A DNA stretch of 64,000 nt from Candidatus Melainabacteria bacterium (GTDB taxonomy: Bacteria; Cyanobacteriota; Vampirovibrionia; Obscuribacterales; Obscuribacteraceae), in contig JACRFZ010000108.1 in assembly GCA_016212515.1 (NCBI GenBank), forward strand, positions 43,628-107,627. The letters run 5' to 3'. The notes under the pieces are model-generated. The model searched no databases. It had not been told where the DNA came from and saw nothing but the letters and a program-made list of their open reading frames with translations. Both the position numbers and the translations under genes were made by a program. Of the stretch, positions 1-7,428 are shown in pieces (positions within the stretch are counted from its first letter, which is position 1; every line of letters starts with the position of its first letter).

Positions 1-1077
1 CCATGGAGCATGCTCGAGTACACCCAGTATCGCCAGGGTATGCTCATCCAGGGTGCCTCTGTCTTCGGCGGCATCGGACTTTCTTATGTGCTGGTGGCGG
101 CAAATCTAGCTTTCGCCTGCCTCTTTGCCGCCTTTACGGAAATTCCCGCCCTCAAGCGCCTCTTTGCCGAAAACAAAGACAGCGCCTTCTACTACTGCCT
201 CGGTACGGCTCTCCTCATGGGAGCCTATGTGGCACCCGGTCTGGTGCAGGGCTCTACCATCAACTTAAAGCCAGAGCACAATGTAGCCATTCTTGAAGGG
301 GCTATTAACATCGACATGCAGAAAACCTCTCACCGGTATTCTCTTGCGGAAATTATGGGGCGCTACGACCTGCTCTTCAAGACAGCCGGCGCCGACAACC
401 TGCACGGTTTGACAGTGTTACCGGAAGGAGCCCTACCTGCATATTTGAATGAATGCCCGGAGGTTTTGAACTGGTTAAAGCAGACTGCCGTTGAGCACAA
501 AACCGACATCGTCGTAGGCGCCATGGACCGCCAGAGCCCTGACCACCCTTACAACGCCGCCTTCGGCGTATCAAGCAGCGGTCTGAAGTGTCAGGAAGCC
601 TATCACAAACGCTATCTGGTGCCCCTGGGCGAGTACACGCCTCTCTTCGTCAAGTACCTGCCCGAATGGGTAAGAAGGTGGACCAATACGCCTTCAGGAA
701 GCGGCTTTGCCGCAGGAAAGCAGCCGGCCCTTCTGCCCCTCAACCTGGCCAGGGTCGGCCCCCTCATCTGTTTCGAATCCATCTCCCCGGAGCTCACTGC
801 CGCCACTTGTCGGGAAGGAGCCGAGCTGCTTGTCAACATTTCCGACCTGGCCTGGTTTCATAAATCCAATTGCGGCAAGCAAATGCTCGCCTTTGGCGTC
901 TTTCGCGCTGTTGAAAACCGGCGCTACTTCGTCTTTGCCGCCAATACCGGACCATCCGCTCTCATTGACGGCAGAGGTACAATAGCGGAATATGGTCAGC
1001 AGGAAGAAAGTAAAGTCGTCTGTGGCAAAGTTGGATTAAATAGCTCGATAACCCCCTTCGCTCTGTGGTACAGATAG
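1..1077 (+). CDS. lnt: Apolipoprotein N-acyltransferase, C-terminal part (5' end outside window)
   Basis: Lnt transfers a third acyl chain to the N-terminal cysteine of lipoproteins in the inner membrane. The reading frame is open from base 1, so the gene begins upstream and the first membrane segments are missing. What remains holds two or three hydrophobic segments followed by the nitrilase-fold domain. The three catalytic residues known for the family are visible: Glu in LPEGALP (bases 424-426), Lys in YHKRY (607-609) and Cys in LICFES (769-771). The C-terminal hydrophobic segment of the family is short or absent, because the frame ends with ITPFALWYR. The next gene starts 18 bases downstream and is probably co-transcribed. 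LspA of the same lipoprotein pathway is encoded near the right end of the window. Confidence 0.93.
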   Translation, partial: PWSMLEYTQYRQGMLIQGASVFGGIGLSYVLVAANLAFACLFAAFTEIPALKRLFAENKDSAFYYCLGTALLMGAYVAPGLVQGSTINLKPEHNVAILEGAINIDMQKTSHRYSLAEIMGRYDLLFKTAGADNLHGLTVLPEGALPAYLNECPEVLNWLKQTAVEHKTDIVVGAMDRQSPDHPYNAAFGVSSSGLKCQEAYHKRYLVPLGEYTPLFVKYLPEWVRRWTNTPSGSGFAAGKQPALLPLNLARVGPLICFESISPELTAATCREGAELLVNISDLAWFHKSNCGKQMLAFGVFRAVENRRYFVFAANTGPSALIDGRGTIAEYGQQEESKVVCGKVGLNSSITPFALWYR

Positions 1078-1094
1078 AAGAGTAATAGCCAACT

Positions 1095-1895
1095 ATGCCA
1101 ATCAAAAGAGAATCATCTCCCAGGCCGGCCGCCGTCGGTGCAGGGAAAAGGGGACCCGTGAAGACTGGCCAAGCCCAATTACTACAAGCCAAGAGGATGT
1201 CGGCTCTTCTGACTTTGCTTAGCGGCGCGGTGCTATTGGCAGCCCCCGGCGCCCTGGCCGGAGACGCCAAACAAGCCCTGCGCCTGCCCACCATTGCCGA
1301 TGCGACGGTGGGAAAGTCGGCCCAGAGCCAGATGTCCGACAACAACCGGCGCGCCTTGATGGATGCCAACACCGAGCAGGCATCCCTTTTTCCTTTCTTC
1401 TCCAAACAAAATGCTAAAAGCGATACCAAGCTCTCCCGGGCCACGGTGGAAGCCGTCATCAAGGCCCCCAGAGAGTTCGTCTGGGACAACCTGACGGACT
1501 TCAATCACTATCCCAGGCTCTTCCCCAGAGTCAAGTCGTCACGTGTCCTCAAACAAGACGAAAAAACCGTCTACCTGGAAACAGAGTTAAAACCGCAGAT
1601 GTTTGTCAAGCAGACCTGCCAGCACACCATCAATGAAATCAGCGCCAAGCCCGATATGCTGCGCTGGAATATGGTGGACGGCACTTTCAAATCAGCAACG
1701 GGTGAATGGAAACTGACCCCACTCAGCGATGGTCGTTGCCAGGTTTCCTACACCCTTGAAATTGATCCGGGTCCGGCCATACCAAGGCCCGTAGCCTCTC
1801 TCGCCCTCAAGATGGTGCAGAAGGAAATTGTTCAGGGCGTCAAACAGGTAATTGAACAGGACTACGCCAGAAGAACAAAGCAAGCCACCAGGTAG
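1095..1895 (+). CDS. Secreted SRPBCC (START/polyketide-cyclase-like) protein
   Basis: The protein has a Sec-type signal region (a hydrophobic stretch ending in GALAG, about residues 35-56) and then an SRPBCC ligand-binding fold from about residue 110 to 260. The fold is suggested by the typical opening pattern 'VEAVIKAPREFVWDNLTDFNHYPRLFP' type, with conserved W, D, Y and P positions, and by a C-terminal amphipathic helix. Proteins of this fold bind hydrophobic ligands such as lipids or quinones; the ligand here cannot be read. The listed ATG start gives a long leader before the signal peptide. A GTG at 1158 behind AAGGGGACCC, or the ATG at 1197, would give a more usual signal peptide. It follows lnt directly, which fits an envelope role. 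Confidence 0.8.
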   Translation: MPIKRESSPRPAAVGAGKRGPVKTGQAQLLQAKRMSALLTLLSGAVLLAAPGALAGDAKQALRLPTIADATVGKSAQSQMSDNNRRALMDANTEQASLFPFFSKQNAKSDTKLSRATVEAVIKAPREFVWDNLTDFNHYPRLFPRVKSSRVLKQDEKTVYLETELKPQMFVKQTCQHTINEISAKPDMLRWNMVDGTFKSATGEWKLTPLSDGRCQVSYTLEIDPGPAIPRPVASLALKMVQKEIVQGVKQVIEQDYARRTKQATR

Positions 1896-1933
1896 CTTGC
1901 TTGGAAAGTCTAGATAACTTGAGCCATACCAAT

Positions 1934-1967
1934 GGCGGCTGGCGGCTGGCGGCTGGCGGCTGGCGGC
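1934..1967. repeat. Heptanucleotide tandem repeat (GGCGGCT) x 4.9
   Basis: Four perfect copies of GGCGGCT and a fifth copy lacking its last base lie between two convergent genes. Seven is not a multiple of three, and no gene covers the repeat. Short tandemly repeated heptamers are known from cyanobacterial intergenic DNA; whether this one is related is inference. Confidence 0.95.
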
Positions 1968-1972
1968 GCTAA

Positions 1973-2302
1973 TTAAGGTCCGACCTTGGTGGCGGCCTTT
2001 ACTTCAATGGTAACCAGATTACCGGTCACGGCCTTAAGCGTGCCCATGGCCACTTCACCCCAGCGATCGGCACGAGGAGTCATGCCTTCGCCCTTCTGCA
2101 TCACCTTCACGTAGTCCACTTCGCGCTTGGCATCCACCTTGCTAAGAGAACCATCCAGAATAATGACAACACTGGTCACACCATCAACGGTGCGGGGACG
2201 ACCGGAAATGCGCCCCTTGCCAATCTCGATCCAACGCTGATTGGTTGTATTAGTGCCCTCACCCCATTGAAGAAGCTGAACAGGCTTGCTCAGTTTGATC
2301 AT
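1973..2302 (-). CDS. Hypothetical protein, 109 aa, beta-rich
   Basis: No family is recognised. The protein has no signal peptide or membrane segment. It looks like an all-beta domain: strands alternate with charged turns, as in 'IEIGKGRISGRPRTVDGV', 'SVVIILDGS' and a C-terminal 'GNLVTIEVKAATKVGP'. The frame runs from ATG to TAA, with a possible ribosome-binding sequence (GAGGGTTCTTTC) just before the ATG. It lies alone, convergent with the SRPBCC gene, and the heptamer repeat sits between the two stop codons. It is called as a gene because of the clean start and length and because no better frame overlaps it. Confidence 0.72.
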   Translation of the reverse strand: MIKLSKPVQLLQWGEGTNTTNQRWIEIGKGRISGRPRTVDGVTSVVIILDGSLSKVDAKREVDYVKVMQKGEGMTPRADRWGEVAMGTLKAVTGNLVTIEVKAATKVGP

Positions 2303-2434
2303 GAAAGAACCCTCACAAGATCCAGGAATCCCTAGCAGATAGCAAATATAGTCAACAAAGTTAGCACATTTGGAACTGATCCTTATGGTGGAAGGCTTAA
2401 GCTGCTTCAGAATCCCTAACCAGAATTCTCGAAC

Positions 2435-3379
2435 CTAAGACTTGCCCTTGCCGGATTTTTTCTCTTTCAGTATTTCCACAATGGCCGGCAAATGGTCTTC
2501 CAGCGCTATGTTGGAAAGTTCAAAATACTCCCGAGCCGATTCGTCCTCGGCAAAAGAGTCGGCAATGAGAAGCTGTGCCAGTTCGAGATTGAGAGTATTC
2601 TTCGGCATAATATTCTTGACCATGTCGAAGACCTTGCCCGATAGCTGACTGGGAATGGTCATCACCCCGCCGCTCAGATCGAATTCATCGCGCACCATCT
2701 GCAGCAAGTCCACAAAAGCGTAATCGAACGGTCCACCAAGATCGTAAGTTTTTCGCGCCGTCTCTTTGTCATAGATGGAGTCGACAATAGCCTTGGCCAC
2801 ATCATCGACCAGAACCGGTTGAATGCGATTCAAGCCGCTTCCCACCACTGCCAGGAAGGGCTTAAATGTGATAATCGGCTTGAGCATTTCGATGAAGGGA
2901 AAGCGCTCTCCGAACATGTAAGAGGGACGAAATATGGTCCAGTAGAGCGATGATTCCCGCAGAATCGATTCCCCCTCACTCTTGGTGGAGAGGAAAAAGC
3001 TCTCGCTCTCCAACCTGGAACCAAGACAGCTAATGTGCAAGAAGCGCTGCACACCGAATTCATTGCACAGGTGCACCAACTTCTCCACAAGATCAACGTT
3101 GAGATACTCATAAGGACTATCACGTCTTTCCGAGACCAGGCGAAAACTACCGGAAATGTTGATTACACAAGTAGCGCCTTCCACCGCTCTGGAAAGCACT
3201 TCATCATCTTCCAGGGGGCCGACCACAACTTCAATGCCGCGCTTGCGATACTGAGAGAGATTGGAAGTCTTCCAGTCTCCGGCGCCGCGAGTGAGAAGGC
3301 GAATGGGATATTCATCGGCCAGCAAAAGCTCAACCACCTTGCCGCCTAAAAAGCCAGTGCCACCGATGACTAACAGCAA
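2435..3379 (-). CDS. Atypical short-chain dehydrogenase / NAD(P)-binding epimerase-like protein
   Basis: The protein has a Rossmann fold with the nucleotide-binding motif GGTGFLG at residues 6-12 and the later signature 'LLTRGAGD'. This is typical of the NmrA / complex I 39-kDa-subunit-like (atypical SDR) families, which bind NAD(P)H and often have lost catalysis. A YxxxK-type catalytic pair is not obvious. The length (314 aa) is usual. The start is TTG, one base after the TAG stop of the upstream gene, so translation is probably coupled. The C-terminus is Lys-rich and cytosolic. Possible roles are sugar-nucleotide or quinone-related redox chemistry, or a structural or sensor role; the sequence does not decide. 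Confidence 0.85.
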   Translation of the reverse strand: MLLVIGGTGFLGGKVVELLLADEYPIRLLTRGAGDWKTSNLSQYRKRGIEVVVGPLEDDEVLSRAVEGATCVINISGSFRLVSERRDSPYEYLNVDLVEKLVHLCNEFGVQRFLHISCLGSRLESESFFLSTKSEGESILRESSLYWTIFRPSYMFGERFPFIEMLKPIITFKPFLAVVGSGLNRIQPVLVDDVAKAIVDSIYDKETARKTYDLGGPFDYAFVDLLQMVRDEFDLSGGVMTIPSQLSGKVFDMVKNIMPKNTLNLELAQLLIADSFAEDESAREYFELSNIALEDHLPAIVEILKEKKSGKGKS

Positions 3380-3380
3380 A

Positions 3381-5339
3381 CTAAGGCCACATGCCTCCGA
3401 ATCTCAGACCGCCGGTGCCCAGGCCAAAGCCGCCCGTACCGAAGCGCAGGCCGGTGCCACCGTAACCATAGGGCGAAAAGCCGTTATTGAAGGAACTGTA
3501 GCCGCCCATAGGCATGGGATTACCGTAGGGATAAGGATTACCGTAAGGCATGGTATTGAGGGGATAGCCGGTTGAACCCAGGGGCATGCCCATTGTGGTG
3601 CCGTAGGGCATACCCATAGTCGTACCGCCGAGAGGCATGCCCATCGTAGCTCCCGGTATAGCCGTGGTGCGACCGACCACTGCCCCGGTGCTGGGGTTGA
3701 TCATGTTGCCGGTCATGGTATCTACAAGATACCCGGTGCTGGGGTCTCGCACCATGGTCCCGCCAGGCATGGCATAGCCGCCTACAAAGCCGCTTCCAAG
3801 CATGTTGCCGATAGAATTTATGATCTTACCAAGGCCACCGGATTTAGTACCACCACCGGGCATAGCGGACATGCCGGACATACTGCCCATGTCCATATCT
3901 TCGTCATCATCGAAATCATCACCGCCGCGACGTTTGCCGCCGCGAGAGGAGGAAGCCATGCTTCTGCCGCCATTACTGGAACCGGCGGCAATCGGCACCT
4001 TCTCTAGGAGCTTGCTGACCCTCTCGGGTAAGCTCAGGGAAGCATTGGCTTCGGCTTGCTTGGGTAAAACTGTCTGTTCAAGGCGAGCCACCCTATCAAT
4101 TAAAGGATCTTTGGCAAAATTCTTACCAAGCACAGCCGTCTCAAGGGAGGTGACTTTCTGGCTTATACCGACAGCTCCCATCATGGGGGCATCCGGTCTG
4201 GCACCACCGGGCGCCTGGGAAGACGCACCGGAACCGGAAGCGGATCGCGGCGGCGGCATATCATCGTCGTCGTCTTCAGGATTAATCAGACCGACGCCGC
4301 CGCGACTACCGGAGCGGGAGGAAGCAGAGGAACCATAACCACCACCTGAGCTGAAAACGGAACCGCGTTTGCCGGCACCGACGGAGGAACCACCGCCGGT
4401 GCTGAAGCCGGAACCGCCACCCATGCCGTAGGCGCCGCTGGCACTATTGCCGGTACCATAGCTACCGCTGGCCCCGGTACCACCGGATCCGTAACTACCG
4501 CCGCCACCTGGATAGGAACTACCAAATGCTCGTTGCATGTCTTTGCGAAGATCGCGACCGCTGAAACTGCGGGCATCGTCGCCATCGGTGCGAGGCACCG
4601 GTTCTGTGTAATTACGCGAAGAAGTGCGAGCCGGCGTCGGATAGGCGCCCTCATCATCCTCATCTTCCACCCAGTCTGAGCCGGGCGGCGGCTTCTTAGC
4701 CACATCTACGCGGGTACGCTCTTTCAGCGCATCAACACGCTCGCTCAGATCTGTAAACTTGGAAGGCTTGCCAAAAACCTTTGTTTCAAGTCGGTTCAGG
4801 CGATCAGCGACCGGCTCACCGGCATAGTCGCGACTGAAGAGGCTCTGCTCGAGGGCCGTGACAGCCGGGTACTTGCTCTCGCCGCTCAGAACCGTTGATC
4901 CGGCTCCTCTCTGTACTGGGGGAGCGACACCGCGACCAGCCCCCTTGTCGGTTATATCGAGGGTGTTACTGCCACTACCGGCAGTGCGATTACCGGCAGC
5001 CGGTTCTTCTTCTTCCGCAACGGTGACGGAAGAGAGATTAGGCACCGTATCAGCGAGAGCTTTCAGTCGGTCTAAGTCGGAACCAGTCTTGACCTCGCCG
5101 AACACCATCTTCTCAAGGCGTTCCAGGCGCTGCCCGTCATCATCTTTAGGATAGGGATGCTTGAAAAACTTCACTTCCAACTGCCCCAGACGCGGGTCGC
5201 TGCCGATAGCGGCGAAAGCAGGTACGGCTGAAATCAGAAAGATAAAGGAAAGACTCAGTAAACTGCTCTTGCCTGGCAACAACCATCTGTTGCGCCTTGC
5301 AGCCTCAACACTGGGAGCAATGGGTTTTAAGGCTTTCAT
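3381..5339 (-). CDS. Large secreted Gly/Ser/Met-rich protein with three Leu-Glu repeat modules
   Basis: The protein starts with a signal peptide (hydrophobic about 25-43, cleavage near AFA). It carries three copies of a roughly 50-residue module, at about 51-100, 159-208 and 395-449. Their shared pattern is LxxLExxvF, an acidic or polar linker, then dRlxRLExxVfG and lxeRvxxL. Between modules lie acidic and Ser/Gly-rich stretches, including GSYGSGG-like repeats at about 278-345. The last 130 residues are Gly/Met/Pro/Tyr-rich (MGMPLG, GNPYPYGN) and likely disordered. No enzyme motif is visible. It resembles a surface or periplasmic scaffold protein. Its stop is one base from the start of the SDR gene. 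Confidence 0.82.
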   Translation of the reverse strand: MKALKPIAPSVEAARRNRWLLPGKSSLLSLSFIFLISAVPAFAAIGSDPRLGQLEVKFFKHPYPKDDDGQRLERLEKMVFGEVKTGSDLDRLKALADTVPNLSSVTVAEEEEPAAGNRTAGSGSNTLDITDKGAGRGVAPPVQRGAGSTVLSGESKYPAVTALEQSLFSRDYAGEPVADRLNRLETKVFGKPSKFTDLSERVDALKERTRVDVAKKPPPGSDWVEDEDDEGAYPTPARTSSRNYTEPVPRTDGDDARSFSGRDLRKDMQRAFGSSYPGGGGSYGSGGTGASGSYGTGNSASGAYGMGGGSGFSTGGGSSVGAGKRGSVFSSGGGYGSSASSRSGSRGGVGLINPEDDDDDMPPPRSASGSGASSQAPGGARPDAPMMGAVGISQKVTSLETAVLGKNFAKDPLIDRVARLEQTVLPKQAEANASLSLPERVSKLLEKVPIAAGSSNGGRSMASSSRGGKRRGGDDFDDDEDMDMGSMSGMSAMPGGGTKSGGLGKIINSIGNMLGSGFVGGYAMPGGTMVRDPSTGYLVDTMTGNMINPSTGAVVGRTTAIPGATMGMPLGGTTMGMPYGTTMGMPLGSTGYPLNTMPYGNPYPYGNPMPMGGYSSFNNGFSPYGYGGTGLRFGTGGFGLGTGGLRFGGMWP

Positions 5340-5591
5340 TTAGAAACAAACCCCGGCAATAACGATTGGAAACACAGTAAACCTTACCGGTGGCTGCCAC
5401 CCGGAAATCAACCAGTACGAAACATATTACCACTTACCACTTACAGGCATCGGCGCATAAATAGGCTGACGTCCGCCCCCGAACCTTTGTTCCTCTTAAT
5501 AAATTCTCCTTCTGGGATATTTTTCACGGTCCAATTGCTCCCTTCCGATATCCTTGGAAGCGCTGGGTAGCAAACAAGCAGGGAGCTGAGC

Positions 5592-7262
5592 ATGGCAAAG
5601 GCAAGCAGAGAGGGCACTGCTCTCAAGCTGGACGGACACACTCTCACAATTGAAGACGTAGAAGCCGTGGCACTGGACTTCGTGCCGGTCCAGCTCTCCG
5701 AACAAGCCCTGGAGCAGCTCCGCAATTCCCGCCGGGTGGTGGATGACTTTCTGGCCAGGCGCGAGGTGGTCTATGGAATCACCACCGGCTTCGGCAAATT
5801 TAAGGATGTTTATATTCCCCCGGAAGCCACGGAAGAATTACAGAGAAACTTCCTGGCCTCCCATTCCTGCGGCGTGGGCGAGCCCTTTCCGCAAGACGTA
5901 GTGCGCGCCATTACCCTCTTGAGAGCCAATGCCCTGGCTAAAGGCTTCTCCGGTATCCGCCCGGAGGTGGTGGAATTGCTCCTGGGCCTACTTAACAGCG
6001 GTGTTCATCCTGTCATTCCCCAACAAGGCTCGGTGGGAGCCTCCGGCGATCTGGCGCCCCTCTCACACCTGGCGCTGGTCCTCACCGGAGAGGGTGAAGC
6101 CGATTACAAGGGAGCGCGGCTGACAGGTCTGGAGGCTCTCAAAAAAGCCGACCTGCAGCCGGTAACATTGAAAGCGAAAGAAGGACTGGCCCTCACCAAC
6201 GGCACCCAGGTGATGAGCGCCGTCGGCTGCCTGACCTTGCTTGCCGCCGAACGCCTGGCCAAGATTGCCGACATCGTCGGTGCCGTCACCCTGGAAGCCC
6301 AGATGGGCTCCAAGAAACCCTTCCTGGCAAATATTCACGATGTGCGCCCCCACCCGGGACAGAAAGCCTCGGCCCAGAATCTGATGCTGCTTCTGGAAGA
6401 AAGCGAGGTCATGGAAAGTCATAAAGATTGCCCCCTGGTGCAGGATGCCTACTCTTTGAGATGCATGCCCCAGGTGCACGGGGCCAGTCGTCAGGCCTTC
6501 AAACACGCCAGAGAAGTGCTTTCCATTGAGATCAACTCCGCCACTGATAATCCGCTGGTCTTCGCCGGCGCCGTCATATCGGGCGGCAACTTCCACGGAC
6601 AGCCCCTGGCCCTGGTCATGGACTATGTGGGCATGGCTATCGCTGAACTGGCCAATATCTCGGAGAGGCGGGCGGAAAGGTTGGTCAATCCGGCACTTTC
6701 CAATGGACTTCCAGGTTTTCTCACCCTGGAAGGCGGTCTCAACTCCGGTTACATGATTGCCCAATACACTGCCGCAGCCCTGGTTTCCGAAAACAAAGTG
6801 CTGGCGCATCCGGCCTCCGTAGATTCCATTCCCACTTCGGCAAACAAGGAAGATCATGTCTCCATGGGCACTATCGCCGCCAGAAAAGCACGCACGATTC
6901 TCGACAATGCCATCCGTGTTTTAGCAATCGAACTGCTGCTGGCCTGTCAGGCACTTGATTTGCGCACCGGGCGAGTGGAATTGGGCGGCAGGGAAGCAGC
7001 AGGCAAGAAGGACGCGAACAAACCCCCCGTGGACCACAGTCCCAGGGAATGGGATGCAAAGGACTTCGTTCCCGGACATCTTCTCAAAACTCGCCTGAAA
7101 GCAGGGGTCGGCGTAGAGGCCGCCCACAATGCCGTCCGCCGCACCGTGCCTTTCCTGGTGAAAGACCGCCAGGTCTCTAGCGATATTACTCTTGTTGAAA
7201 AAATGCTTAGAGACGGCAGCCTCATTAAAGCCGTGGAGGCTGTCACCGGCACCCTTCACTGA
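5592..7262 (+). CDS. hutH: Histidine ammonia-lyase
   Basis: HutH converts L-histidine to trans-urocanate and ammonia, normally the first step of histidine degradation. The MIO-forming Ala-Ser-Gly is at residues 150-152 inside GSVGASGDLAPLSH. Other family residues are the active-site Tyr61 (VYGITTGFG) and the Ser-His pair in NFLASHSCG (His91). This pair marks histidine rather than phenylalanine as the substrate. The later Glu in ALVSENK supports the same call. Length (556 aa) is slightly above the usual 510, mainly from an insertion near residues 475-495 (GREAAGKKDANKPP). The ATG has GGGAG seven bases upstream. No hutU, hutI or hutG is nearby. Confidence 0.95.
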   Translation: MAKASREGTALKLDGHTLTIEDVEAVALDFVPVQLSEQALEQLRNSRRVVDDFLARREVVYGITTGFGKFKDVYIPPEATEELQRNFLASHSCGVGEPFPQDVVRAITLLRANALAKGFSGIRPEVVELLLGLLNSGVHPVIPQQGSVGASGDLAPLSHLALVLTGEGEADYKGARLTGLEALKKADLQPVTLKAKEGLALTNGTQVMSAVGCLTLLAAERLAKIADIVGAVTLEAQMGSKKPFLANIHDVRPHPGQKASAQNLMLLLEESEVMESHKDCPLVQDAYSLRCMPQVHGASRQAFKHAREVLSIEINSATDNPLVFAGAVISGGNFHGQPLALVMDYVGMAIAELANISERRAERLVNPALSNGLPGFLTLEGGLNSGYMIAQYTAAALVSENKVLAHPASVDSIPTSANKEDHVSMGTIAARKARTILDNAIRVLAIELLLACQALDLRTGRVELGGREAAGKKDANKPPVDHSPREWDAKDFVPGHLLKTRLKAGVGVEAAHNAVRRTVPFLVKDRQVSSDITLVEKMLRDGSLIKAVEAVTGTLH

Positions 7263-7351
7263 GGACGTTAACAAGAAGTTTCCACCTGCTTCCAAGAAAA
7301 CTCTTACATGTTAAGATTCAAGAGTCTGGGTCGAACTGCATCGGCTCACAG

Positions 7352-7424
7352 GGGCGATTAGCGCAGTTGGTAGCGCAGTACTATCACACAGTAAAGGTCG
7401 GGGGTTCGAATCCCTCATCGCCCA
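7352..7424 (+). tRNA. tRNA-Val (anticodon CAC)
   Basis: A full cloverleaf can be drawn. The acceptor GGGCGAT pairs with ATCGCCC. The D stem is GCGC/GCGC, the T arm is GGGGG-TTCGAAT-CCCTC, and the discriminator is A. The anticodon loop ATCACAC gives CAC at 7385-7387. The first pair of the anticodon stem is a G/A mismatch. No CCA is encoded. The 3' end lies only four bases from the stop codon of arsA on the other strand. Confidence 0.93.
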
Positions 7425-7428
7425 GATC

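Noticed and set aside
6063..6857. Long open frame antisense to hutH (264 codons)
   Set aside because: It is antisense to a clear enzyme with all motifs intact. Its composition is that of a shadow frame.
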